DNA of 61,405 nucleotides from an uncultured Cardiobacterium sp. GTDB taxonomy: Bacteria; Pseudomonadota; Gammaproteobacteria; Cardiobacteriales; Cardiobacteriaceae. Below the pieces are notes generated by a model. That model made no database searches, was not told the origin of the DNA, and saw only the letters and a program-made list of their open reading frames with translations. Each line of letters begins with the position of its first letter. The stretch's first letter is position 1. Made by a program: the position numbers and the translations under genes. The stretch covers positions 1 to 61,405 of the forward strand of contig NZ_CALIZP010000049.1 in the NCBI RefSeq assembly GCF_938028825.1, written 5' to 3'. Positions 33,178-41,704 of this stretch are shown here, piece by piece.

Positions 33178-34158
33178 TTAGCGACAGCGTTCGGTGGTGC
33201 GCACCGCCAGGGCGATGAGTGCGGTTTTGTAATCGCTGTCGGGAAAATCCGCCAGGGCTTGCACGGCGTCAGCGGCGAGGCGGGCGGCGGCGGCACGGCT
33301 GTACGGCAGGGCATCGGTTGCGTGCAGCAGGGCGATGACTTCGCCGATGGCTTCGCGTTCGCCCTGTTCGATGATGTGGCGCAGGTGGGCTTTGTCGGCG
33401 GCGGGCAGTTGTTGCTGCGCGCGGATGAGCGGCAGGGTCGGCTTGCCTTCGGCGAGATCGTCGCCGAGGGCTTTGCCGATCAGCGCTTCGTCACCGGTGT
33501 AGTCCAGCAGGTCGTCCATGATCTGGAAGGCCATGCCGAGTTTGCGCCCGTAGGCGGCGAGCTGTTCGCTTTGTGCGGGGGCGAGGCGGGCGAGCAGTCC
33601 CGCCACTTTGCAGGCGGCGGCGAAGAGTACGGCGGTTTTCAGTTCGATAACGCGGTAGTAGCGGGGCTCGTCAACGTCGGGGTCGTGCATGTTGCCGAGC
33701 TGCATGACTTCACCCGCCGCGATCTGGTTGACGGCGTCGGCCATCATGGCGATGACGGCGCTGTTGCCGGTGCGCACCATGAGCTGAAAGGCTCGGGTGT
33801 AAAGGAAATCACCGACCAGCACGCTGGCGGCGTTGCCAAAGGCGATATTGGCGGACGGTTTGCCGCGCCGCAGGGCGGATTCGTCCACGACATCGTCGTG
33901 CAGCAGGGTGGCGTTGTGGATGAATTCGATGAAGGCGGCGGCGGTGATGGCGTGTTCGTCGTGATAGGCACAGAGACCGCAACTCAGCAGGGTCAGCAGC
34001 GGGCGGAAACGTTTGCCGCCATCGCCGATGGCGTATTGCATCACCAGCTCCGCCAGCGGCACTTCGGCACGCATTTCGGCGCGCATCAACGCTTCGGTTT
34101 GCGCCATTTCGCGTTGTATGAGTTGCCGGATTGCCGCGTCGTTCATTTGTGTGCCCAT
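33178..34158 (-). CDS. ispB: All-trans polyprenyl (octaprenyl) diphosphate synthase
   Basis: 326 aa, makes the isoprenoid side chain of ubiquinone/menaquinone by adding isopentenyl units. The first Asp-rich motif is LLHDDVVDES (about residue 84) and the second is IMDDLLDYTGDE (about 210); GGKRFRPLL near residue 50 binds pyrophosphate. Family length is 323. The start at 34158 (MGTQMNDAAIRQ) was preferred to the longer frame; 34146 is also possible. No partner gene overlaps. Confidence 0.93.
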   Translation of the reverse strand: MGTQMNDAAIRQLIQREMAQTEALMRAEMRAEVPLAELVMQYAIGDGGKRFRPLLTLLSCGLCAYHDEHAITAAAFIEFIHNATLLHDDVVDESALRRGKPSANIAFGNAASVLVGDFLYTRAFQLMVRTGNSAVIAMMADAVNQIAAGEVMQLGNMHDPDVDEPRYYRVIELKTAVLFAAACKVAGLLARLAPAQSEQLAAYGRKLGMAFQIMDDLLDYTGDEALIGKALGDDLAEGKPTLPLIRAQQQLPAADKAHLRHIIEQGEREAIGEVIALLHATDALPYSRAAAARLAADAVQALADFPDSDYKTALIALAVRTTERCR

Positions 34159-34341
34159 GATTGTTGTGCCGCCTGTAAGTAAGGAGATGCCATTGTAGCC
34201 GATAGCTTCCGATTGCAACAAACGCGCTGCCGACGGCGGCGGGGTGTAATATTCGTTAAATCAGTAGGTTATCCGCTATTTTGGCCATGACGCTGACACG
34301 GCGAGACGCGTCAGTACACCCGGGTTATTCCGGGATTGGTA

Positions 34342-34794
34342 TTACTCGGTGCAGCCGCCTTTGCCTTCTATGCAGGGCAGGGTGGCGATGTAGTCGCTGC
34401 GCGACTCGCCTTCATGCAGCACCCATTGTTTGCTGCGTGTTTTCGGCTCGAGTTGGAGGGATGTGCTGCCAATGAGGTGCGCTTTCATCCAGGCGGCGGG
34501 AAAGCGGCTCAAGTCGCCGCTCTGGTTGACGGCCAGTATTTCGTCAATTTTCTCCCCGTCATCAAAGAAGAAGAACCAGGCATCCGGCTCGGCGGCATGG
34601 ATTTTTTCTGCTGCTGCGATGTATTGGATACGGTTTTGCGGACGCGGCATGACGATATAGAGATAACGCATCCCCCGAACGGTCGTTTCCCCCGCATTTT
34701 TCCATGCGGTGACGGCTTGTGTGGCGGGTGGTTCGGCGGCAAAGGTGGTGAGGCTGAGGGCGAGTGCGGCCGCCAGCAGGTGCTTTTTGTTCAT
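34342..34794 (-). CDS. Small secreted protein of unknown function
   Basis: 150 aa. The start at 34794 gives a clean Sec signal peptide (MNKKHLLAAALALSLTTFA-AEPPA). The mature part is alpha/beta-like with RYLYIVMPRPQNRIQYIAAAEKIHA and AWFFFFDDGEKIDEIL, and two Cys-containing residues only at the very end (LPCIEGKGGC), which may form a disulfide. No family was recognised. It stands alone between ispB and the lipoprotein genes. Confidence 0.65.
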   Translation of the reverse strand: MNKKHLLAAALALSLTTFAAEPPATQAVTAWKNAGETTVRGMRYLYIVMPRPQNRIQYIAAAEKIHAAEPDAWFFFFDDGEKIDEILAVNQSGDLSRFPAAWMKAHLIGSTSLQLEPKTRSKQWVLHEGESRSDYIATLPCIEGKGGCTE

Positions 34795-34832
34795 GTCGGC
34801 TCCATGTAATACCAAAATCAAAAATAACTTGC

Positions 34833-34854
34833 CGTAGGGCGGCTTCAGCCCGCC
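34833..34854. repeat. REP-like palindrome, second copy
   Basis: CGTAGGGCGGCTTCAGCCCG with trailing CC is the inverse of the palindrome at 627-650 with two base changes in the loop. Confidence 0.5.
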
Positions 34855-34948
34855 GGAACCATGCGGATGGTGGGCTGCGAACATCATTTTATTTCTTGGG
34901 ATTGGTACAAGAAACGCCGGAATATCCGGCGTTTGTGGGGGTTGGAAA

Positions 34949-35443
34949 TCAGTTGCGGATGATGCCGCTGCGGCAGTTGGTCTCAACCACGTTGCCGTAG
35001 GGATCGGTGAAGTTGAGGATGGCTTCTGTGCCTTTTTGGTGCCATTCCGCGCCGCGTCCGTAAAGGCCTTTGCTGGCGGTGTAGCGTTCGCCGGAGGCGG
35101 TCGTAGCATTTTTCAGCACGGCGCTTTTGTCGTTCAGGCGCAATTCGATTTGCTCGGTACCGAGGTGGCGGATGTCCACCGCAAGGCCGTTTTCGCAGTC
35201 GAAGTGGCCGGGGCCGCCGGTGTAACCCTGCTGCTGCGGCCGCATCGGCTGGCGCGGGTTTTGCTGCGGCTGCGGCTGGTCTTGCGTCGGCGGATAGACC
35301 GGGTTGTTCTGCGGGTAGGCGGGATAGTTGGGCTGCGGGTTGTTCGGTACGGGGTAGCGGTCATGCGGGTTCATGCCACTGCTAACGCAGGCGGTAAGGA
35401 AGAGGCTGGCAAGTGTCGGAGCGATAAGGCGTTGCGGTTTCAT
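34949..35443 (-). CDS. Lipoprotein with MliC-type lysozyme-inhibitor domain
   Basis: 164 aa. Lipobox LTAC near residue 19, then SGMNPHDRYP and a Pro/Gln/Asn-rich spacer of about 55 residues that would lift the domain from the membrane. The C-terminal domain (FDCENGLAVDIRHLG, LNDKSAVLKNATTASGERYTA, GLYGRGAEWHQKGTEAIL, ETNC) has the order, Cys pair and YTA/G-x-EW residues of the MliC/PliC inhibitors of C-type lysozyme. It should protect the cell wall against host lysozyme. Close to a smaller lipoprotein with the same N-terminal motif. Confidence 0.82.
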   Translation of the reverse strand: MKPQRLIAPTLASLFLTACVSSGMNPHDRYPVPNNPQPNYPAYPQNNPVYPPTQDQPQPQQNPRQPMRPQQQGYTGGPGHFDCENGLAVDIRHLGTEQIELRLNDKSAVLKNATTASGERYTASKGLYGRGAEWHQKGTEAILNFTDPYGNVVETNCRSGIIRN

Positions 35444-35470
35444 CGGGGTTTCCTTGATGCGGTTGGCGGG

Positions 35471-35680
35471 TTATTGCTGCGGATAGACTTCCTGCGGCGG
35501 CTGCACGTTCTGCGGCTGCACGCCGTAGTAATTGCCGGTCTGTTCGTTGCCCGCCTGCGGATAGACTTCGCCCTTGCGTTCGGGATGGCGGTCGCGCGGG
35601 CTCATGCCGCTGCTGATGTTCTTGCAGGCGACGAGGCTGGTGGCAGCGAGAGCCACGAGGAGGAAGTGGTGTGCTTTCAT
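35471..35680 (-). CDS. Small lipoprotein, relative of the MliC lipoprotein N terminus
   Basis: 69 aa from the ATG at 35680 (MKAHHFLLVALAATSLVAC), chosen because it gives a proper lipoprotein signal with lipobox LVAC; GGAGAAACCG lies upstream. The mature part has SGMSPRDRHPERKG, nearly the SGMNPHDRYP of the next gene, and ends in a Pro/Gln tail. It looks like a domain-less version of the same lipoprotein. The two genes are 27 bases apart and same-strand. Confidence 0.7.
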   Translation of the reverse strand: MKAHHFLLVALAATSLVACKNISSGMSPRDRHPERKGEVYPQAGNEQTGNYYGVQPQNVQPPQEVYPQQ

Positions 35681-35871
35681 CGGTTTCTCCTTAATGGGTT
35701 TGGAACGGATAGCGGGCGGCATCATAGCGGAAGGGGCGGCGGCAGAACGCTAATATTTTGCAAGGCGGGGATAACGATTTGGCAAAGAATCCGCCGCAAG
35801 GACGTTTTATACTACGCGTCGCAGGCAGCGCATGACAGTCTGTGTTTCTTTTCAACTTTCAGGAGTTTACG

Positions 35872-36555
35872 ATGAAAATCTGGTTCCCCGCCGCAGCCGC
35901 TTTACTGGCGCTCGGTTTTTCCGCATCAGTTTCCGCCGCCCAGGTCAGCTATCAGTGTCAGGGCAATAAAAAAGTAACGGTCAACTACGCCTTCAACAAG
36001 CAGGGTATCCCGACCAGCGCCACCGCCACGCTGAAAGGCAAGGCGCGCGTGATGAAGTACGATTTGAACCGCTCCGACAACGTCGATACCTATTTCAGCG
36101 GCGCGGGCTATGAAATCAGCACCGCCAACATGGATTCCGCCAACTACCGCGAACAGCCCATCATGATTTTCGCGCCGGGCAGCCAGATTCTCTTCAAGGA
36201 TTGCAGCCCGACAGCAGGCGGTGCACCCGCAGCAAGCGACAAGCCGGTTAACGCCAACAAGGTGACCAAATCCGGCACGGTTTCCTATATGTGCGAAGCC
36301 GACCGCCCACTGCGCGTGACCTACAGCTTCAACGGTGCCGGTGTGCCGGTCAAGGCCGATGCCACGCTGAAAGGCAAGAAGGTGACAATGAAATACGACC
36401 TGAACCGCTCCGACAACGTTGACACCTATTTCAAGGGCGCGGGCTACAACCTCAGCACCGCCAACATGAATGCGGACAATTTCCGCGACCAGCCGGTGAT
36501 GATTACCGGGCCGAACAACCAGATTGCCTATAAAGACTGCGAACCCGCGCAGTAA
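35872..36555 (+). CDS. Exported protein with two ACP-like (adhesin complex protein) domains
   Basis: 227 aa with a Sec signal peptide (AAAALLALGFSASVSA-AQ). The mature part is a tandem duplication: VSYQCQGNKKVTVNYAFN to LFKDC and VSYMCEADRPLRVTYSFN to AYKDC, both with MKYDLNRSDNVDTYF. Each unit resembles neisserial ACP, a surface protein with a lysozyme-inhibitor fold; one Cys pair per unit. Neisserial ACP has one domain of about 100 aa. Faces away from the two lipoprotein genes. Confidence 0.78.
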   Translation: MKIWFPAAAALLALGFSASVSAAQVSYQCQGNKKVTVNYAFNKQGIPTSATATLKGKARVMKYDLNRSDNVDTYFSGAGYEISTANMDSANYREQPIMIFAPGSQILFKDCSPTAGGAPAASDKPVNANKVTKSGTVSYMCEADRPLRVTYSFNGAGVPVKADATLKGKKVTMKYDLNRSDNVDTYFKGAGYNLSTANMNADNFRDQPVMITGPNNQIAYKDCEPAQ

Positions 36556-36560
36556 GGATG

Positions 36561-36586
36561 AAGCCCCGCCAAGCGGGGCTTTTTTA
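36561..36586 (+). terminator. Terminator after the ACP-like gene
   Basis: AAGCCCCGC-CAA-GCGGGGCTT followed by TTTT. Confidence 0.88.
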
Positions 36587-36633
36587 TGGCAGGCGGGCGA
36601 TATAATGCCCGCCTCTTCCCGCTTTGGTGCCCC

Positions 36634-37221
36634 ATGCAAATCGTCCTCGCCTCCGCCTCCCCCCGCCGCGCCTTCCTCCTGCAAATGCTCGGTTTCGATT
36701 TCACCACCACCGAGCCCGCTGTCGATGAAACCCCGCAACCGGGCGAAACCGCGCCGGAGCTGGTCTTGCGTCTGGCCTGCGCCAAGACGGAAACCGCCAT
36801 GCCCGATTTTCCCGAGGCGCTCATCATCGCCGCCGATACCGTCGTGTCCTGCGACGGCGTCATCCTTGTCAAGCCGCAGGACAATGCCGAGGCGCTCACC
36901 ATGCTGCGCCGGCTCTCCGGGCGGCAGCATCAGGTCTTCACCGGGCTTGCCATGCGCTGCCGTCATGACCTCTTCACCCACGTCGAGTGCAGCAGCGTGA
37001 CCATGCCGGCGCACCCCGACGCCCTCCTGCGCGCCTATCTCGCCAGCGGCGAATCGCTGGGCAAGGCGGGCGGCTACGGCATTCAGGGGCGCGGCGGTGT
37101 GCTGGTTTCCGCCATCACCGGCGATTTTTACAATGTGGTGGGGCTGCCGCTGCAAGCGCTGTGGCAGGGATTCTGCGAGCTGGGTTGCAGCGGCGAGTTT
37201 TTGCAGGCGCTAGGGAGTTGA
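36634..37221 (+). CDS. maf: Maf-family nucleoside triphosphate pyrophosphatase
   Basis: 195 aa housecleaning enzyme that hydrolyses dTTP/UTP and modified nucleotides (YhdE type). Starts MQIVLASASPRRAFLLQMLG, with AADTVVSCDGVILVKPQD and GKAGGYGIQGRGGVLV later. The start at 36634 was chosen because the family begins directly with this strand. It is one base from the rng start, the common maf-rng pair. Confidence 0.94.
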   Translation: MQIVLASASPRRAFLLQMLGFDFTTTEPAVDETPQPGETAPELVLRLACAKTETAMPDFPEALIIAADTVVSCDGVILVKPQDNAEALTMLRRLSGRQHQVFTGLAMRCRHDLFTHVECSSVTMPAHPDALLRAYLASGESLGKAGGYGIQGRGGVLVSAITGDFYNVVGLPLQALWQGFCELGCSGEFLQALGS

Positions 37222-37222
37222 G

Positions 37223-38686
37223 ATGGCAGACAACGCAACGGCAAGCACCGAAATCCTCATCAACCACACGCCTTATGAGACCCGCGTCGCCCTGCTTGGC
37301 GACGGCGTATTGCAGGACATTTTCGTTGAACGCGAGCGCAAGCGCGGCATCGTCGGCAACATCTACAAGGGCAAAGTACAGCGCGTCCTGCCGGGGATGG
37401 ACGCCGCCTTTATCGACATCGGCCTGGAACGCGCCGGTTTCCTGCACGTCAAGAACGTGGTGCGGCGCGGCGACAAGCCGCCGGCGCGCATCAGCGAGGT
37501 GATGCGCGAAGGGCAGTCGTTCCTGGTGCAGGTGCTGAAAGACCCCATCGGCAGCAAAGGCGCGCGCCTCACCATGGAAATCTCCATCCCCTCGCGCTTC
37601 CTCGTCTATCTGCCAAACGCCGCCGACATCGGCATCTCGGCGAAAATCTCCTCCGAAGAACAGCGGCAAAACCTGCGCGAGGCCGTGGCCGGCTTTCACG
37701 AAGGCAAACAGGGCGGCTTTATTGTCCGCACCGCGATTGAATCCGCCGACCTCTGGGCGATGCGCGCCGACATGCAATACCTGCAACGCGTCTGGGAAAA
37801 CATCCTGCAACAGCAGCGCCAGTCCCGCCCCGGCACCCTCATCTACGCCGAACTGCCGTTGTATCAAAAAGTGCTGCGCGACTACGTGACCCCGGAAGTG
37901 CGCCGCATCGTGGTTGACCACCCCAACGCCTACAAACAGATGCGGGCTTTTGCCGATAACTTCCTCGGCAACATGGCGGCCAGCCTAGAACTCTACGATG
38001 GCGACCGCAGCCTGTTCGAGCGCTATGGCATCGAAGAAGAAATCGCGCTGGCGCTGAAACGCCACGTCGCCCTTAAATCCGGCGGCTACCTCATCATCGA
38101 CCAAACCGAGGCGATGACCACTATCGACGTCAATACCGGCGCCTTCGTCGGCAAGCTCTCGCAAGACGACACCATCTACAAAACCAACCTCGAAGCGGCG
38201 CGCGCCATCGCCCGCCAACTGCGCTTGCGCAACCTCGGCGGCATCATCATGCTGGATTTCATCGACATGAATACCCCCGAACACCAGCAGGGCGTGATGA
38301 ATGCGCTGCTCGACGCGCTCGCCGGCGACCGCAGCAAATACACTATCAGCCCGCTCTCGCCGCTCGGCATCATCGAAATGACGCGCAAACGCACGCGGGA
38401 AAGCCTGCGCCAAGTGATGTGCGAACCCTGCCCCGCCTGCGGCGGGCGCGGCTATGTCAAGACCATCGAGACCATCACCTACGAACTCTTCCGCGACCTC
38501 ATGCGCGAAGCGCGTGATTTCAGGCCGAAGATGATGACCATCGTCGCTGCGCTCGATCTCATCGACTTCATCCGCGAAGAAGAATCGCTGACCTTCTCCG
38601 ACCTGCAAGCGCTCTTGAAGATCCCCATCCGCCTGCACGTCGATTCCGCCTACCGCCACGGGCAGTACGACATCGCGCTGGGATAA
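37223..38686 (+). CDS. rng: Ribonuclease G
   Basis: 487 aa endoribonuclease that matures the 5' end of 16S rRNA and decays some mRNAs. An N-terminal S1 domain (NIYKGKVQRVLPGMDAAFIDIG) is followed by the RNase E/G catalytic core with MTTIDVNTGAFVGK and the metal-binding LDFIDM. The zinc link CEPCPACGGRG is at about residue 400. No C-terminal scaffold as in RNase E, so RNase G rather than E. Confidence 0.96.
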   Translation: MADNATASTEILINHTPYETRVALLGDGVLQDIFVERERKRGIVGNIYKGKVQRVLPGMDAAFIDIGLERAGFLHVKNVVRRGDKPPARISEVMREGQSFLVQVLKDPIGSKGARLTMEISIPSRFLVYLPNAADIGISAKISSEEQRQNLREAVAGFHEGKQGGFIVRTAIESADLWAMRADMQYLQRVWENILQQQRQSRPGTLIYAELPLYQKVLRDYVTPEVRRIVVDHPNAYKQMRAFADNFLGNMAASLELYDGDRSLFERYGIEEEIALALKRHVALKSGGYLIIDQTEAMTTIDVNTGAFVGKLSQDDTIYKTNLEAARAIARQLRLRNLGGIIMLDFIDMNTPEHQQGVMNALLDALAGDRSKYTISPLSPLGIIEMTRKRTRESLRQVMCEPCPACGGRGYVKTIETITYELFRDLMREARDFRPKMMTIVAALDLIDFIREEESLTFSDLQALLKIPIRLHVDSAYRHGQYDIALG

Positions 38687-38708
38687 GCCGCACGCCGCCA
38701 AAACAAAG

Positions 38709-38731
38709 AAAGCGGGGCGAACCCCGCTTTA
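38709..38731 (+). terminator. Terminator of maf-rng
   Basis: AAAGCGGGG-CGAA-CCCCGCTTT, 22 bases after the rng stop; the T tract is short. Confidence 0.65.
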
Positions 38732-38792
38732 CCTCCGGCTTCATGCGTCCGCTTCGAGATTTCCCGCACGCCGCCGCAGGATTTGCCGGCGG

Positions 38793-39083
38793 CTATTCCC
38801 GAATGGTGGTGTGGATGGCGACGGTGTCCGCCGTGGCATCCGCCGCGAAGTAGTGCCGCCCGTTGAAGGCAAGGGTGTCGCCCGCGTGCAGCGGGTGTTT
38901 CTCGCCGTCATCAAGGACAACGTCCAGCCCGCCGCTCAGCACGGTTACGATCACGTCCTGCCCGGGGTGGTTGTGACGCGCGATGCTGCCGCCCGCATGT
39001 AGGACGATGCGCTCGACACTGCCGTGGCCGTTGGCAAAAACTTCGCCTTCGCCGTTCAGGATAGTGCCTGCCTGTGTGCTCAT
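38793..39083 (-). CDS. Cytoplasmic cupin-domain protein
   Basis: 96 aa single cupin. ARHNHPGQDVIVTVLSG carries the His-His-Glu/Asp part of motif 1 and LHAGDTLAFNGRHYFAAD is motif 2. The start at 39083 has GGAGG just upstream and no signal peptide. Closely resembles the exported cupin encoded next to it (same VFxNGHGxVxR and LxAGDTLxFNG), so they are paralogues with different cellular sites. Likely a metal-binding sensor or scavenger; not proven. Confidence 0.8.
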   Translation of the reverse strand: MSTQAGTILNGEGEVFANGHGSVERIVLHAGGSIARHNHPGQDVIVTVLSGGLDVVLDDGEKHPLHAGDTLAFNGRHYFAADATADTVAIHTTIRE

Positions 39084-39108
39084 AATATCCTCCAAGTGGT
39101 TGTTTGCC

Positions 39109-39453
39109 TTATTCTTTCACCAGGGTAATAACGACCAGCGCGTCATCGGTGGCTTCGCCGGCGATGAAGTTTTTGCCGTTGAAAACGAGGGTGTCGCCCG
39201 CTTTCAGCTCATGCACTTCGCTGTCGTTCAGGGTCACTTTGATGGCACCCTGCATGACGTTGAAGATGATGTCTTCGCCTTCGTGGTTGTGCTTGTCGAT
39301 TTTCTCGCCCTTTTTCAGCGCCTTGCGCACGACTTTGCCGTGGCCGTTTTCAAAGACCTTGCCTTCGTCGGCAAGCACCTTGCCGACGGGATCGGCAGCA
39401 AAACCCGGCAGGACGAGGGCGGCGATGGCGGTGGCGATGAGGACTTTTTTCAT
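39109..39453 (-). CDS. Exported cupin-domain protein
   Basis: 114 aa with a Sec signal peptide (MKKVLIATAIAALVLPGFA-AD). The cupin is KVFENGHGKVVR, IDKHNHEGEDIIFNVMQG and LKAGDTLVFNGKNFIAG, with the metal ligands H-x-H and E. It lies 25 bases upstream of the cytoplasmic paralogue and is divergent from the fetM-type gene, so a shared control region of 205 bases (39454-39658) may regulate both. No clear Fur box was seen there. Confidence 0.82.
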   Translation of the reverse strand: MKKVLIATAIAALVLPGFAADPVGKVLADEGKVFENGHGKVVRKALKKGEKIDKHNHEGEDIIFNVMQGAIKVTLNDSEVHELKAGDTLVFNGKNFIAGEATDDALVVITLVKE

Positions 39454-39658
39454 GGATGTCTCCGGTTGTGAATGGAAGCCCGACTATACGCCCAAATGCG
39501 AATCCCTGACATTCACATTTGTCATGCCGTTATGTGGAAAAGTTATTTTCTTCACAGCGGCAGTTTTTTTGCCGCGCAAACAGGGGGATGCGGATGTAAA
39601 TTTGCGTGCCGCCCTGTTTATTTGTCACAATATCGGTTCTTATTTACCGAGAACAATC

Positions 39659-41572
39659 ATGACCGCCATCCGCCGCTTTTTCACCGTCCTCCTGCTGCTG
39701 TGCTGCCTGCCCGTCTGCGCCCAGGATTATCGGGCGTTTGCCGAGGACATCGCCGCCCGCCTGGATGAAGCCAACACGCTGTATCAGGCGGACAAGGTTG
39801 ATGAAGCGAAGGAAAAGGTGCAGATGGCCTACTTCGAGGTGTTCGAGAATCTGGAAGGGCCGATCCGCATCAATATTTCCGCGAAGAAAAGCGCCGAGAT
39901 GGAAGCGGAATTCGGTGCCATCCGCCGCATGATCGGCAAGGGCGAGCCGAAAGATGCGGTTGCCGCCCGCTTGCAGGCGCTGCGCGACGAGGTGCGCGCG
40001 GTGGTGCCGACGCTGGAAAGCGGGCACAAGCTGGTCGCGCACGGCTCGCACAGCGCGCTGGAAGGCATCGACCCCGGCTGGGCGACAGCGTATCAGGCGA
40101 TTGACGACAATCTCGCCGCCGCCGTCAGCGCCTTCGAGAAGAAAAACCCCGCCGAGGCAAAGGCGCGCATCCAGCAGGCGCAGTACGACGGCTTCAAGAA
40201 CAGCGACATGGAAACCACCATCCGCATGCAGAAATCGGCGCGCGCGGCAGAAGTCATCAACCGCGAGTTTGCCGCGCTGATGAAGCAGGCGGAAAGCGAC
40301 GACAACATCAGCACCTTCGGTTACAGCGTGACCACGTTGCTGGACGACGTGCAGGAAGCGCTGCAAGGCGTGCCCGCGCCGGTCGCCGCCGCTGCCGCCG
40401 CAGACGACACTGCCACCGCCGACAGCGGCAAGGACTGGGCGGCGGTGCGCGCCGAACTCTTCACCGCGCTGGGCGAGGCGAAAGCCGCCTATCAGGCGGG
40501 CGACGCGAAGAAAGCCGCCGGCATGGTGCAGGATGCCTACTTCGACATCTTTGAAGCCAGCGGCATGGAAAACGCCATCGGCGCGCGCGATGTGAATTTC
40601 AAAACCGAACTGGAAGGGCATTTCACCAAGCTCGTCGGCCTGATGAACGCGGGCAAGGGCGAAGCGGCCATCCAGGCGGAAATCACCGCCTTTTCCGTCA
40701 ACATGGACAAAGCCATCACCCTGCTCGGCGGCAGTACCACCGGCATCGCCCTCTTCATCGCCAGCCTCACCATCATCCTGCGCGAAGGGCTGGAAGCGCT
40801 GCTCATCGTCGCCGCCGTCATCGCCTACATCCACAAAAGCGGCCACAGCGACAAACAGAAAGTCATCACCGGCTCGGTGCTGTGGGCGCTCGCCGCCAGC
40901 GTCGTTACCGCCCTGCTCTTCAAATGGCTGCTCGCGAATGCCGCCGCCGGGCGGGAAATCCTCGAAGGCGTCACCATGCTGATTGCCACCGCCATGCTCT
41001 TCGGCATGAGCTACTGGCTGCTGTCGAAAGTCGAAGCGCAGCACTGGAAAGCCTATCTGCAAAAGAAAATCGGCACCTCGCTGTCGCAAGGCTCGCTCAT
41101 CGGCCTGTGGCTGACCAGCTTCCTCGCCGTCTATCGCGAAGGCGCGGAAACCGTCCTCTTCTACTTCGCGCTTGCCGCCGAAGCGAAAACCGCGCTTGAT
41201 TACGGCTACCTCGCCGGCGGTTTCGCCGTCGGCGTCATCGCCCTTGCCGTCATCTACCTCATCATGCGCTACAGCGTGGTGCGCCTGCCGCTCAAACCCT
41301 TCTTCATGTTCACCGGCATCTTCATGTACCTGATGGCCTTCATCTTCGCGGGCAAAGGCGTCGGCGAACTCATCGAAGGCAAAGCCTTCACCCCGACGCT
41401 TATCGGCGACGGCACCCTCTTCCCCGCCTGGATGAACAGCTGGCTCGGCATCGCCCCCTACTGGGAAACCCTCCTGCCGCAAATCGTGCTGCTGCTCGCC
41501 GCCCTCTTCGCCCTGTGGGTGCTGTTCTTCCGCAACAAGGCACCCGCCACCCAACCCGCGTCGAATGAATAA
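39659..41572 (+). CDS. fetM: FTR1-family iron permease with large periplasmic domain (FetM-like)
   Basis: 637 aa. A signal sequence (FFTVLLLLCCLPVCA) is followed by about 350 periplasmic residues made of two similar helical halves, EANTLYQADKVDEAKEKVQMAYFEVFE and AKAAYQAGDAKKAAGMVQDAYFDIFE. The C-terminal 270 residues are the FTR1 membrane domain with the two iron-binding REXXE motifs, REGLE (about 374) and REGAE (about 492). This is the layout of E. coli FetM and of the Campylobacter permease paired with P19. It imports iron, probably with the FetP-like protein next door. Confidence 0.88.
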   Translation: MTAIRRFFTVLLLLCCLPVCAQDYRAFAEDIAARLDEANTLYQADKVDEAKEKVQMAYFEVFENLEGPIRINISAKKSAEMEAEFGAIRRMIGKGEPKDAVAARLQALRDEVRAVVPTLESGHKLVAHGSHSALEGIDPGWATAYQAIDDNLAAAVSAFEKKNPAEAKARIQQAQYDGFKNSDMETTIRMQKSARAAEVINREFAALMKQAESDDNISTFGYSVTTLLDDVQEALQGVPAPVAAAAAADDTATADSGKDWAAVRAELFTALGEAKAAYQAGDAKKAAGMVQDAYFDIFEASGMENAIGARDVNFKTELEGHFTKLVGLMNAGKGEAAIQAEITAFSVNMDKAITLLGGSTTGIALFIASLTIILREGLEALLIVAAVIAYIHKSGHSDKQKVITGSVLWALAASVVTALLFKWLLANAAAGREILEGVTMLIATAMLFGMSYWLLSKVEAQHWKAYLQKKIGTSLSQGSLIGLWLTSFLAVYREGAETVLFYFALAAEAKTALDYGYLAGGFAVGVIALAVIYLIMRYSVVRLPLKPFFMFTGIFMYLMAFIFAGKGVGELIEGKAFTPTLIGDGTLFPAWMNSWLGIAPYWETLLPQIVLLLAALFALWVLFFRNKAPATQPASNE

Positions 41573-41704
41573 AAAATCCGTAACCAGACGCACCGCCGCA
41601 GGCAGTACAAACAGTACGGCAGGCGGTGCCACACCGTTACGGGTTTCTAGCCCTTTGACGATGATGATTCCACAAACCGCTCGTAAACCTTATAGGAGGT
41701 ACCA

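Noticed and set aside
39454..39658. Fur box between exported cupin and fetM-type gene
   Set aside because: The AT-rich stretch has no 19-bp match to the Fur consensus good enough to report.
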